A DNA stretch of 64,000 nucleotides from Candidatus Pantoea formicae (GCF_011752625.1 NZ_VWXD01000004.1:310001-374000), one strand, 5' to 3'. Positions 45,629 through 54,011 are shown, counted from the stretch's first letter. Program-made: numbers and translations. Notes: generated from the letters alone by a model not told the origin.

Positions 45629-47708
45629 TATCGCCACAAAACTACGTTTGCCCACCTTGAGAGAGACGCAGTGGCAGCTGCTGGCTGGGCCAGTATTGAT
45701 CATGACCATCCTGGCGATGATGATCCTGCCACTGCCGACTTTTGTGCTGGACCTGCTGTTTACCTTCAATATCGTGCTGTCGATCATGATCCTACTGGTC
45801 GCCATGTTCACGCAAAAGACGCTGGAGTTCTCAGCGTTTCCGACGGTGTTGCTGTTCTCAACGCTGCTGCGGCTGGCGTTGAATGTCGCCTCGACGCGCG
45901 TGATCCTGATGCAGGGCCATACCGGTGCCGATGCGGCAGGCCAGGTGGTCGAAGCCTTTGGTCACTTCCTGGTGGGTGGCAACTTCGCGATTGGCATCAT
46001 CGTATTTATCATCTTGATCATCATAAACTTTATGGTTATCACCAAAGGTGCGGGGCGTATCGCGGAGGTCGGCGCGCGTTTCACCCTTGATGGGATGCCC
46101 GGCAAGCAGATGGCGATCGACGCCGATCTCAACGCAGGCCTGATCGGTGAAGAGGAAGCCAAGCGACGCCGTAAAGAGGTGACGCAGGAGGCGGATTTCT
46201 ACGGTTCGATGGATGGTGCCAGTAAATTTGTGCGTGGTGATGCGATCGCCGGATTGATGATCATGGCGATCAATATCATCGGTGGCTTGATCATCGGCGT
46301 CATGCAACACGATATGTCAGTGGGTATGGCAGGAGAAACCTACACCTTGCTGACCATTGGCGATGGCTTAGTGGCGCAGATCCCAAGCCTGGTGATCTCC
46401 ACTGCGGCAGGTGTGGTGGTGACCCGCGTGGTTAACGATCAGGATGTTGGTGAGCAGATGGTGGATCAACTGTTCACCTCTTCACGCGTGTTACTGCTTT
46501 CGGCCGCCGTGATTGGCTTGTTGGGGCTGATTCCCGGCATGCCGAACCTGGTCTTTCTGCTGTTTACCGCCCTGTTACTCGGAATGGCTTGGTGGTTGCG
46601 GGGCCGTGAAGATGCACAACGATCCTTGGCGGGCGCGGTTCACGCGCGCGTTGAGTCGGAGACTGCGCAGGTGAATGAGGCCAGTTGGTCTGACGTACAG
46701 ATGGAAGATGAGCTGGGGCTGGAGGTGGGATATCGGTTGATTCCTATGGTGGATCAAGAGCAGCAAGGCCAGTTGCTCAACCGCGTGCGGGGTATTCGCA
46801 AAAAATTCGCGCAGCAGATGGGCTTCTTGCCGCCCGCGGTGCATATTCGCGATAACCTCGATCTGGCGCCCACGCATTACCGGATTCTGTTGAAAGGCGT
46901 GGAGATCGGCCACGGCGAGATCCAACCCGATCGCTGGATGGCGATCGACCCCGGCTGCGCCGAAGGTGATGTGCCGGGCACGCCCTGCAAAGAACCGACC
47001 TTTGGCTTACCCGCATTGTGGATCGATGAAGTACAACGTGAGCTGGCTCAGACGCTGGGCTTTACGGTGGTCGATCCCAGTTCAGTGGTCGCCACCCATC
47101 TTAATCATCTGATCGCCACCCATATAGAGGAGCTGTTTGGTCGCCAGGAAGCGCAGCAGTTGCTGGATCAGCTCACCAAGCATGCGCCAAAACTGGTGGA
47201 AGATCTGATCCCAGCAGTGATCAGCCTGACCACGCTGCATAAAGTGCTGCAAAACCTGTTATCGGAACGTGTGGCGATCCGCGATATGCGCACCATCATC
47301 GATACGCTGGCGGAATTTGCCACCGCGAATAGCGATGCCGATGAGCTGACGGCACGCGTGCGCGCCCGCTTGTCACGTGCCATCACCCAGCAATGGTTCC
47401 CCGGTGACGTGGATATTCAGGTTATCGGTCTGGATTTGTCATTGGAGCAGTTGTTGGTACAAGCCACGCAAAGTGGTAGCGCCATTGAGCCGGGTATTGC
47501 CGAGAGCCTGATGAAACAGACTGAACAGGCACTGATGCACCAAGACGGATTGGGTGCACCGCCGGTGCTGTTAGTCAATCCGGCGCTGCGTCTGATGCTG
47601 TCTCGTTATCTCAGGCGAATGTTCCCGCAAATGGCGGTGCTCTCCAGTCAGGAGATCAGCAGCCAGCGCAATGTGCGGATGACATGGCTGATTGGCGGTA
47701 AAGCCTGA
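45621..47708 (+). CDS. flhA: Flagellar export gate protein FlhA
   Basis: A 695-residue export gate. Eight membrane segments lie in the first 330 residues, with INFMVITKGAGRIAEVGARFTLDGMPGKQMAIDADLNAGLI and EADFYGSMDGASKFVRGDAIAG forming the FHIPEP signature. The C-terminal half is the cytoplasmic ring that docks chaperone-substrate complexes. The frame opens at a TTG at 45600; the ATG at 45621 aligns with the family. Confidence 0.96.
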   Translation: MANIATKLRLPTLRETQWQLLAGPVLIMTILAMMILPLPTFVLDLLFTFNIVLSIMILLVAMFTQKTLEFSAFPTVLLFSTLLRLALNVASTRVILMQGHTGADAAGQVVEAFGHFLVGGNFAIGIIVFIILIIINFMVITKGAGRIAEVGARFTLDGMPGKQMAIDADLNAGLIGEEEAKRRRKEVTQEADFYGSMDGASKFVRGDAIAGLMIMAINIIGGLIIGVMQHDMSVGMAGETYTLLTIGDGLVAQIPSLVISTAAGVVVTRVVNDQDVGEQMVDQLFTSSRVLLLSAAVIGLLGLIPGMPNLVFLLFTALLLGMAWWLRGREDAQRSLAGAVHARVESETAQVNEASWSDVQMEDELGLEVGYRLIPMVDQEQQGQLLNRVRGIRKKFAQQMGFLPPAVHIRDNLDLAPTHYRILLKGVEIGHGEIQPDRWMAIDPGCAEGDVPGTPCKEPTFGLPALWIDEVQRELAQTLGFTVVDPSSVVATHLNHLIATHIEELFGRQEAQQLLDQLTKHAPKLVEDLIPAVISLTTLHKVLQNLLSERVAIRDMRTIIDTLAEFATANSDADELTARVRARLSRAITQQWFPGDVDIQVIGLDLSLEQLLVQATQSGSAIEPGIAESLMKQTEQALMHQDGLGAPPVLLVNPALRLMLSRYLRRMFPQMAVLSSQEISSQRNVRMTWLIGGKA

Positions 47709-48115
47709 TGCGCGGCTGGATGTGGTGCGGGTTGCTGGTGATATCTCCGTTAGCAATGGCCGCAGACGGTTCATGGAGCAGCAGCAGTTTCGGCGGCATG
47801 CTGTCACAAGGTAAGCAGACCCTCAAAAGCCGCCCGGTGCGGCCCGATATCGCACCGCCGCCAGGTGCGATCGCAGCCACACTGGCATGGCGTATCACGA
47901 CAAATGGAAACCTGCCGATGGGATTTCGGGTGCAGGTATGCGGTGGCAATCGCTGTGTGCGTTTATCAGGATTAAGCGGTGAAATGGCCCTGCCCGTCGG
48001 CTTCCCGGCGAGTGGGCCACTTTGGTTTGAGTATGTTTCAACCGTGCGCGGCGCGATTGCGCCATCGGTGACGATATTGAGTAATCAGGTGACGCTGGGG
48101 TATCGGATGAGATGA
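47708..48115 (+). CDS. flhE: Flagellar periplasmic protein FlhE
   Basis: A 135-residue protein with a signal peptide (MRGWMWCGLLVISPLAMA) and the conserved MGFRVQVCGGNRCVRLSG and GPLWFEYVSTVRG segments, including two Cys that probably form a disulfide. In Salmonella FlhE is reported to limit proton leakage through the export apparatus. Its ATG overlaps the flhA stop by one base. A second, truncated copy of its 3' half lies at 49058-49190. Confidence 0.93.
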   Translation: MRGWMWCGLLVISPLAMAADGSWSSSSFGGMLSQGKQTLKSRPVRPDIAPPPGAIAATLAWRITTNGNLPMGFRVQVCGGNRCVRLSGLSGEMALPVGFPASGPLWFEYVSTVRGAIAPSVTILSNQVTLGYRMR

Positions 48116-48207
48116 AATTTTATTTGGCGTTTAATGAATCAAATGACCGGCTTCCCGCTGATTCATTCACCTCCACCTTTACCATTAATCCGCATAGTTT
48201 CTATACG

Positions 48208-48756
48208 TCATCGTTTTACCACCGATAGATTCTGGCGCTGAATATTGAGTTGCTTGCGCCAGACTCTGTTGTGTAAATAGAGCGCATTGGTGCGGAAAAA
48301 TATGTCGCTATTCATGCATTTCACACTACAGCCACTGAAAATCAATCCCAAAAGCGAGCTGATAACGAACCACAAAGGGCGTTCAGCACCGAATAATGCC
48401 GGGATAAATGCTGTCAGAAAGAAAAGAGCAGCGACCAGTACCGTCAGGGCAATCATTCCGAGATAAATTTTTATCGCTAACAAAAAGCCTCTTGAAATGA
48501 ATACCATCGCCGTAACGGTAATGAAGCTAAAAAGCAGTGAGACAGGAACGACAGCGGCCATCACGGCGTATTTCGGCAAGCCCAACCAACTGAAAAACGC
48601 TAGCCAGATAAAAGGCTGAGGAAAGGCGAAACTCACAACTGCGAGGATCATGCTGGAGATAAGCGGTAACCCCACCATATGCCAGCCAGCGGGTAGCTCG
48701 AGGCGACTCTTCAAACGGTCTTTCAGTTTTTCAAGCTTCGCGGGATCGTTGGTCAT
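48208..48756 (-). CDS. Putative inner-membrane protein of unknown function
   Basis: A 182-residue protein not recognised. A charged N-terminus (KLEKLKDRLKSRL) is followed by four hydrophobic segments (about 28-58, 62-88, 92-118, 122-142) and a basic cytoplasmic tail (RVWRKQLNIQRQNLSVVKR). No Shine-Dalgarno is obvious. It lies opposite in strand to flhE, in the stretch between the full flhE and the flhE fragment, so it was probably acquired with the rearrangement there. No function is proposed. Confidence 0.65.
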   Translation of the reverse strand: MTNDPAKLEKLKDRLKSRLELPAGWHMVGLPLISSMILAVVSFAFPQPFIWLAFFSWLGLPKYAVMAAVVPVSLLFSFITVTAMVFISRGFLLAIKIYLGMIALTVLVAALFFLTAFIPALFGAERPLWFVISSLLGLIFSGCSVKCMNSDIFFRTNALYLHNRVWRKQLNIQRQNLSVVKR

Positions 48757-49057
48757 TATTTTTTTGCCACAACAGCACTTAATGCAAGACTTCTCTTTAT
48801 ATTTCGCATCATCTACCCATTACTTCCTGTAAGGAAAATGACTGTATTAAACCAATAATATATTTTCCGGAGGTTTTAATATTACCCGGATTACGAATCG
48901 TTCCCGTCAATGCGCGGCTGTTATACCAACGCGCTAACCTAGGATAGTAAGAATGACAGCCAGGTGCCAACATTTCTGCACCGTGATTTGTGAGAGCGCT
49001 GTGTTTTCTTAGGCATTCTGAAGACTATTAATGCAATTACATAAAGATTGGTTCCAA
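48757..49057. other. Gene-free AT-rich stretch before the flhE fragment
   Basis: About 300 nt with no credible coding frame, between the start of the orphan membrane protein gene and the breakpoint where flhE-like sequence begins. It probably contains the promoter of that gene on the minus strand. No repeat or mobile element end was recognised. Confidence 0.5.
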
Positions 49058-49190
49058 GGTGCAGGTCTGCGGCGACAATCGCTGTGTGCGTTTGTCCGGA
49101 TTAAACGGTGAAATGGCCCTGCCCGTCGGCTTCGCTGCGGGTGGGCCACTGTGGTTTGAGTATGTTTCAACCGTGCGCGGCACGACAGCG
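49058..49190 (+). pseudogene. flhE: Truncated second copy of flhE (3' part)
   Basis: The reading frame VQVCGDNRCVRLSGLNGEMA, then LPVGF and GPLWFEYVSTVRG, repeats residues of FlhE nearly exactly. By hand alignment, 49058-49182 differs from 47929-48053 at about 9 of 125 bases. Neither the signal peptide nor the N-terminal half is present, and after the VSTVRG codons the similarity ends, about 15-20 nt before the stop of the AraC-type gene on the other strand. It is a remnant, not a functional gene. Confidence 0.85.
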
Positions 49191-49203
49191 ACCAAGATCA
49201 ATG

Positions 49204-50088
49204 CTATTTCAGTGGCAAAAAGATATCCGTTACCAATTCATGTTCTGCAACTTCATGCACGAAGTTGTGATAATGAAAAAACAGTGGGAAATCACGTAAC
49301 TCTTCACCGCTAGCGGGCAGCCAATCGCGATATAAGCTCTGAGCCAGTTCAGTTAATGCGTCATGAGAACCTTGATGACGCAGCACTGCACAGCGCCCAC
49401 CGGGAATCGCGCTATTGATGACGCCAAACACGTTATCTTCTGGAATGGGTTCATCGACAGAACCGCATAGATGGAACTCGAAGCCATCTGGCGGTGTTAA
49501 TGTGGGATCGTGTGGAGCGATACCAAATGTCTGGCTACTGCGTACCGGTGAAAAACCGGTGGCTTTGCGCCACGCAATAAACTGCGCGGCGGTTTCATTA
49601 ATACGGTGCGGCTCACCACGATGCACCAACAACGCGACGCTTGTGGTAGGAAAATCGTGAATGTCGACTGACATGTTTTCTCTCCATTTATGTTGGGGTT
49701 GAGGCATGCGTTGATGCCAGTCTATCCATACCGGCTGATGACGAAATTCACTCGGCGTAAGCTTAAAAAGCTGTTTAAAGGCGCGGCTGAATGACTCGGC
49801 ATGCTGAAATCCGGCATCTAACGCAATATCGATCACTTTCTCATGAGGATTGAATGCCAGCCGATACGACGCCCGTTTTAGCCGCATCAACTGAATGTAG
49901 CGCCCCGGCGGAACACCGCAAAACGCGCTGAACTGACGGTGGAAGTGGTATGGCGAAAAGTGCGCCACTTCGCTCAGTTGCTCAAGCAGTAAAGGTTCAT
50001 CAAGATGCTGATCGATATAATCGAAAACCTTGGTGAAGCGACGCTGATAGCGATGGGTATTGAGGGTGCTGTATTTGTCGATTGGCAT
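49204..50088 (-). CDS. AraC-family regulator with GyrI-like effector domain
   Basis: A 294-residue regulator. Two helix-turn-helix motifs occupy residues about 8-110 (LEQLSEVAHFSPYHFHRQFSAFCGVPPGRYIQLMRL and IDIALDAGFQHAESFSRAFKQLFKLTPSEFR). Residues about 135-294 form a GyrI/SoxS-binding-like (SbmC) domain that binds small molecules in relatives such as Rob and SoxS-linked regulators. The ATG at 50088 has AAGGAG 6 nt upstream and is chosen over 50118. It stands alone; its target is not evident. Its 3' end abuts the flhE fragment. Confidence 0.9.
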   Translation of the reverse strand: MPIDKYSTLNTHRYQRRFTKVFDYIDQHLDEPLLLEQLSEVAHFSPYHFHRQFSAFCGVPPGRYIQLMRLKRASYRLAFNPHEKVIDIALDAGFQHAESFSRAFKQLFKLTPSEFRHQPVWIDWHQRMPQPQHKWRENMSVDIHDFPTTSVALLVHRGEPHRINETAAQFIAWRKATGFSPVRSSQTFGIAPHDPTLTPPDGFEFHLCGSVDEPIPEDNVFGVINSAIPGGRCAVLRHQGSHDALTELAQSLYRDWLPASGEELRDFPLFFHYHNFVHEVAEHELVTDIFLPLK

Positions 50089-50280
50089 GGCATTCTCCTT
50101 GAAGGTGAGTATGCCCAAGCGTGCAGGTGTGGGCCTGATGGATCTTGCGGAGTTTGCGGATAATCAGTGGTCATGCTAGGACAGCATAAAAATACGGCTT
50201 GGCTGACGTATTGCAAGGCGGCACGTCGTTAACCACCTTGAACGACTGAGCAGACAAAGTTATGGCGGTATCAGGCGTCG

Positions 50281-50667
50281 CTATTTTGCGCCAGGACTCA
50301 GCAATACATGCTGCCCTGTTAGGGAGAAGCCTACTGAGTAATATTTAATATTCTGAGTACCCACCTCAATCAAAGAGTAGTAAAGCGTGTAATTCACATT
50401 TTCATTAAATTTAAAATCAAAATTAGGCAGGCAATCACCCTTTTGGACCATTACAGAATAAGGGGGGAGTACTTTTCTGAATGCACTATCATCACTGCCA
50501 GCAAACTGGATGGTCGATAGATAAATGGGATCCTGGATTGGAACCATGACACAAAGTTGGTTGTCTCGAAAAGTGGCGTGTGCAGGTTCGTTGATAATGC
50601 CTTTATCTCCCGGACCTATGCACGAAGCCAGCAAGGGCACTAAGAATACCATTATGAATTTTTTCAT
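50281..50667 (-). CDS. Small lipoprotein, possible T6SS immunity protein
   Basis: A protein of about 128 residues beginning with a lipoprotein signal (MKKFIMVFLVPLLASC, lipobox LLASC), so it should be anchored in a membrane facing the periplasm. The mature part is predicted to be beta-rich and has one further Cys pair (QLCVMV and KGDCLPNF). I recall this type being annotated as a putative T6SS immunity lipoprotein. It lies directly behind the metalloprotease-like gene; an in-frame GTG at 50676, better spaced from GGGAGA, would couple the two. AT-rich relative to flanking chromosome. Confidence 0.6.
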   Translation of the reverse strand: MKKFIMVFLVPLLASCIGPGDKGIINEPAHATFRDNQLCVMVPIQDPIYLSTIQFAGSDDSAFRKVLPPYSVMVQKGDCLPNFDFKFNENVNYTLYYSLIEVGTQNIKYYSVGFSLTGQHVLLSPGAK

Positions 50668-50677
50668 ATTAATCACG

Positions 50678-51220
50678 TTAATCACGTCTCCCTGTGACGA
50701 TTTTCTTGTAGAGCATTGGAATGTCCTGGAGTCTATCCGTTCCTCTGTACTGTATTACACGATTTATCCCTTTCTGGGAATTCCAGCTCTCCAAGCCATA
50801 TACTAACAACCACCAATAGTCGGCAATAATGGATGCTTGTTGCTCCAGGGAATAGTCATATAATTCATCTTTATCAAGTTGATAACTATAAGATGCAGCC
50901 CAACTCACCAAACCTCTCATTCGAACCCACATGCCCTGTTGGTGCTGCCACACATGTCCCATTTCATGAATGAAAAGATGTTTAGTTTCGTCCTGAACTG
51001 CAGAGGAGGAGAAATCATCGCGATAAAGCTCTTTTCTAAACCACAGCTCGCCATTGGGCGTCATTCCATAATTATTTGCTTGTAGTCCAAAAGGTAGATA
51101 ACTGTCGCAATGGATCCACACTCGGTTATATGAGATTGAATGACCGAAAACACGTTGTGCCATTGCAATCTCTCCCATCGTCATGAGACGTAAAGTTCCC
51201 TCTTTTTTTTCACTCTTCAT
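50678..51220 (-). CDS. Putative zinc metallopeptidase, T6SS/Rhs-associated effector type
   Basis: A 180-residue protein with a zinc protease motif HEMGH (residues 85-89) and a downstream EQQASIIADYW (Glu126) suited as third ligand, a gluzincin pattern. The N-terminal MGEIAMAQRVFGHSISYNRV resembles short VgrG/Rhs-linked metalloprotease effectors. No signal peptide is present. GGAG precedes the ATG by 7 nt. It is followed by a lipoprotein gene, an effector-then-immunity order. No T6SS structural gene, PAAR or Rhs is in the window, so delivery is unknown. Its neighbourhood is AT-rich and beside a tRNA gene. Confidence 0.68.
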   Translation of the reverse strand: MKSEKKEGTLRLMTMGEIAMAQRVFGHSISYNRVWIHCDSYLPFGLQANNYGMTPNGELWFRKELYRDDFSSSAVQDETKHLFIHEMGHVWQHQQGMWVRMRGLVSWAASYSYQLDKDELYDYSLEQQASIIADYWWLLVYGLESWNSQKGINRVIQYRGTDRLQDIPMLYKKIVTGRRD

Positions 51221-51434
51221 TGAGATACTCCAGATGAATGACTTTTCTGATTGAATTCAATTCTTCAGAAAGGCTATCTGCCAGTTAACGGAGCGGAAAC
51301 GATAGGGTCATGATGAGGAAATGAATACAAGAAATGGCTTGTTTGTGTGCAGCAGGCTTGCTGCTAGTTCAAGAATCTCATGGCTTTGAGATGTCATTCA
51401 CACTTAAAGGATTGCCCGGATGAAATTCAGACAC

Positions 51435-51457
51435 AAAAAAAGCCGCTCGTGAGCGAC
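51435..51457 (-). terminator. Intrinsic terminator of tRNA-Leu
   Basis: On the minus strand GTCGCTC, loop AC, GAGCGGC is followed by seven T. It starts 21 nt after the CCA end of the tRNA gene. Confidence 0.88.
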
Positions 51458-51477
51458 TTAATTTTTGCATCAATCGA

Positions 51478-51562
51478 TGGTGCCGAAGGTCGGACTCGAA
51501 CCGACATGTATCTCTACGGTTGATTTTGAATCAACTGCGTCTACCGATTTCGCCACTTCGGC
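51478..51562 (-). tRNA. leuX: tRNA-Leu (anticodon CAA)
   Basis: An 85-nt class II tRNA with a long variable arm. The acceptor stem GCCGAAG pairs with CTTCGGC, followed by A and an encoded CCA (51480-51478). The anticodon loop TTCAAAA gives CAA, reading UUG. The sequence closely resembles E. coli leuX. leuX is a known site for island integration in enterics; here its 3' end faces the metalloprotease/lipoprotein pair, though no integrase or repeat of the tRNA end was found. Confidence 0.95.
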
Positions 51563-51590
51563 ACTGAAGAGGATGCGGAAAACGTTGGGG

Positions 51591-51618
51591 ATTATACCGT
51601 TACAAACGGAGTGCGCAA
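51591..51618 (-). promoter_or_regulatory. Promoter of tRNA-Leu
   Basis: On the minus strand TTGCGC (51618-51613), 16 nt, and a perfect TATAAT (51596-51591), followed by a C-rich stretch (CCCCAACG) suited to stringent control. It ends 28 nt before the mature tRNA 5' end. Confidence 0.82.
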
Positions 51619-51821
51619 CTGTAATCGACAGGGTTGTGCACTGACCGTTGAAAAAAACAGCATTCCGCTGATTAACGGCCAAAAAGCTGCCAGTTTCATT
51701 GCCTCACGGCCCCTTCAAATGCAGAACATTCTCAAACTCCCCGCTCTTAGGAACTTTCTGTGGTTACATCCCTCTTAACCAAAACTGACGACGTCAGATG
51801 TATAAAGACAACGAGGTTGAC

Positions 51822-52337
51822 ATGAACAAAGCATCACAACGCATCATTTTGGGATTGGGTATCGCTGCAACACTGGTAGCAGGAAGCGCATCAGCGGCGA
51901 GTTGGCAGGATCAGTTGAGCAGCGCTGCCTCACAGCTGTCTCAGCAGAACAACAGTACAAGCACCACCAGCAGCACGCAGAACGGCGGTTTGTCGCTCTC
52001 TTCGCTGACCGGTTTGCTCAATGGCGGCGATAAAGCCGTGAGTTCCAACAGTATGACAAATGCTGCCGGTGTGATGTCCTACTGTGTGCAGCATAACGTG
52101 GTGGATAACAATGTGGCATCGGTTAAAGATCAAGTGCTGAGCAAACTTGGCCTGAGCAGCCCCGCCGCGCAGGAGCAAAAGACGGATTACCAGCAGGGTC
52201 TGCAAGGATTGTTGAACACCGGCAACGGTCAGCAACTCAATCTGCAGAGCTTGAGCAACTCACCGATGGGTGAGAAAGTGAAGACCAAAGCCTGTGATGT
52301 GGTCCTGAAACAGGGCAAGAAATATATCGGTATGTAA
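51822..52337 (+). CDS. yjjA: DUF2501 exported protein (YjjA family)
   Basis: A 171-residue periplasmic protein with a signal peptide (MNKASQRIILGLGIAATLVAGSASA) and the DUF2501 pattern: SSLTGLLNGGDKAVSSNSMTNAAGVMSYCVQHNVV and SNSPMGEKVKTKACDVVLKQGKKYIGM, with two Cys likely to be disulfide-bonded. A low-complexity Ser/Thr/Gln stretch follows the signal. GAGG precedes the ATG at 51822. Function unknown. A strong terminator follows. Confidence 0.9.
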   Translation: MNKASQRIILGLGIAATLVAGSASAASWQDQLSSAASQLSQQNNSTSTTSSTQNGGLSLSSLTGLLNGGDKAVSSNSMTNAAGVMSYCVQHNVVDNNVASVKDQVLSKLGLSSPAAQEQKTDYQQGLQGLLNTGNGQQLNLQSLSNSPMGEKVKTKACDVVLKQGKKYIGM

Positions 52338-52389
52338 TACCCACCTTCCTGCAACGCGAAATACTTGAGCCAGGATTGTCGATAGCAAG

Positions 52390-52417
52390 GCGCGAGCTGT
52401 CCCTCGCGCTTTTTTTT
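52390..52417 (+). terminator. Intrinsic terminator of yjjA
   Basis: GCGCGAG, loop CTGTCC, CTCGCGC, followed by eight T, starting 53 nt after the yjjA stop. Confidence 0.9.
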
Positions 52418-52476
52418 GTCAGGGTAATAAAATGCATAATACCGCTCACTTAAGCCAATGAGTGCGTATTTAACCC

Positions 52477-52500
52477 GGTACGCATGAATGCGCACCCTAC
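52477..52500. repeat. Dispersed intergenic palindrome, copy 1
   Basis: The reverse complement of this 24-mer (GTAGGGTGCGCATTCATGCGTACC) differs at two positions from 57236-57259. It lies between the yjjA terminator and the MocR gene 3' end. It is probably a member of a repeated intergenic family in this genome. Confidence 0.65.
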
Positions 52501-52586
52501 GAAAACCGCACCGGACAATGTAGAGGCGTCATTCATGGCGACCAAAATGCACTTAAGTGACAAGCACTACGCAATACATTACATCG

Positions 52587-54011
52587 CTACCGCATCAAGG
52601 CACCGGTCTCCTCCACCACTTGCTCCAGTAAACCGACCGCTTGCTCATACGAACGAATATTGGTGTAACCCACCACCAGCCCATAACGTTTTTGCGTTTG
52701 CGTATACCAGCCTGAGAGCGGCAACACGCGCAGTTGATGACGCTGCCATATCTCCGCCAATGCCACGTCCTGTATGCCAAGCCGCAGAAAGGCAACAATG
52801 TGCATGCCACCATCCGTGAGCTCAAACTCAAACAGCTGAGGAAAACAGTGCTGTAGCGCATCTAACATCATGCGGCGGCGTTGCTGGTACAGGATGCGCA
52901 TCTTCTTGATATGGCGATAGAAGTGCCCTTCACTGAGAAACTGCGCCAAAATTTTCTGCGGCAGCAGTGGCATACCGGTTTCCAGTATCTCACCCAGCTC
53001 ACGGAAACGTTCAACGGTCTCTTGCGGCATCACCAGATAGCCCACGCGCATGGCAGGCATAATGGTTTTACTGAAGGTGCCGGTGTAGATCACCCGGTCA
53101 TGCACATCGAGGCTTTTCAGCGCGGGAATCACTTTGCGTGTGTAGTGAAACTCACCGTCGTAATCATCCTCAATAATCCAGCTGTTATTCTGCTGCGCCC
53201 ACTCCAGCAACTGATGTTTACGTGGCAGCGATAGGGTCACGGCCAGAGGACTATGATGGGTGGGCGTCACGACCGCAAAGCGTGCGTCCGCGTGGTAACG
53301 CTGGAGGAAATCCACATCAACACCGTCACGATCCACCGGCACGTAATTCAGGTTTGGCGCAATACGCTTCAGCAGTTTTTGCCCGAAGAAATAGCCGGGA
53401 TCTTCAAATAACACCTTGTCGTGAGGATGCGCCAGCACCGCCAGGATCAGCCGCAGATTCGCGCGATAGCCGGTGGTGATGAAGATCTGCTCTGGCTGGC
53501 AGTTGAGTCCGCGCGAAATATTGAGGTAGCTGGCAATCGCCTCGCGCAGTGGCGGGTAGCCCATGATGGCGGGCATGATCATCTCATCGGGCCGCAGCGT
53601 GCGCGCCGCTTTGCCTGAGATCAGTAGCCACTTCTTGTGCGGGAACTCATCCAGTGCGGGAATGCCCAGCCGCAACTCGCCTTTGCTTTCAATCACAGGA
53701 TGTTCCAGCACTGTAGAAGGTGGCGCGGTGCTGAGCAGTGCGGCTTCGCCAAGATTCAGCGCAGGGTTCACGCGCGTGCCCTTGGCCCCCTGACTGACAA
53801 AGTATCCTTCTCCAATCAGGATCTCGTAGGCGGCCTCCACGGTTTTGCGCGCCACCTGTAATTCATTGGCTAGCACACGGATCGCGGGCACCCGGTCGCC
53901 CGGCTTTAAGCGCCCTTCCAGGATTTGATGACGATAACGGATGTAGATTTCTTTGTAGCCCACGTTTATCTCTCGCTCATTCTCCATGTCGCAAGAAATG
54001 CGATGCGCCAT
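52587..54011 (-). CDS. MocR/GntR-type regulator with aminotransferase domain (PdxR-like)
   Basis: A 474-residue MocR protein. The N-terminal GntR winged helix (IYIRYRHQILEGRLKPGDRVPAIRVLANELQVARKTVEAAYEIL) is joined to a fold-type I aminotransferase domain with the PLP Lys in YTGTFSKTIMPAMRVGYL and IIEDDYDGEF. MocR proteins use PLP as effector and often regulate the divergent gene. The ATG at 54011 has AGGTAGG upstream; 53987 is the alternative. It is divergent from the GNAT-azoR-AhpD-like operon with a 92-nt gap, the probable target. Confidence 0.92.
   Translation of the reverse strand: MAHRISCDMENEREINVGYKEIYIRYRHQILEGRLKPGDRVPAIRVLANELQVARKTVEAAYEILIGEGYFVSQGAKGTRVNPALNLGEAALLSTAPPSTVLEHPVIESKGELRLGIPALDEFPHKKWLLISGKAARTLRPDEMIMPAIMGYPPLREAIASYLNISRGLNCQPEQIFITTGYRANLRLILAVLAHPHDKVLFEDPGYFFGQKLLKRIAPNLNYVPVDRDGVDVDFLQRYHADARFAVVTPTHHSPLAVTLSLPRKHQLLEWAQQNNSWIIEDDYDGEFHYTRKVIPALKSLDVHDRVIYTGTFSKTIMPAMRVGYLVMPQETVERFRELGEILETGMPLLPQKILAQFLSEGHFYRHIKKMRILYQQRRRMMLDALQHCFPQLFEFELTDGGMHIVAFLRLGIQDVALAEIWQRHQLRVLPLSGWYTQTQKRYGLVVGYTNIRSYEQAVGLLEQVVEETGALMR

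Noticed and set aside
5801..48115. Assigning the block as a named secondary flagellar type (for example lateral or flag-2/flag-3)
   Set aside because: The master regulator, sigma-28 and chemotaxis genes are of the primary enteric kind and the rest of the genome is not visible, so the class cannot be settled.
49059..49313. An intact 84-codon gene starting at the GTG in the flhE fragment
   Set aside because: It has no signal peptide or N-terminal half, and beyond the flhE similarity the frame runs antisense into the AraC-type gene.
51221..51562. A genomic island with attachment repeats at leuX
   Set aside because: No integrase gene and no second copy of the tRNA 3' end was found in the window; only the position is suggestive.
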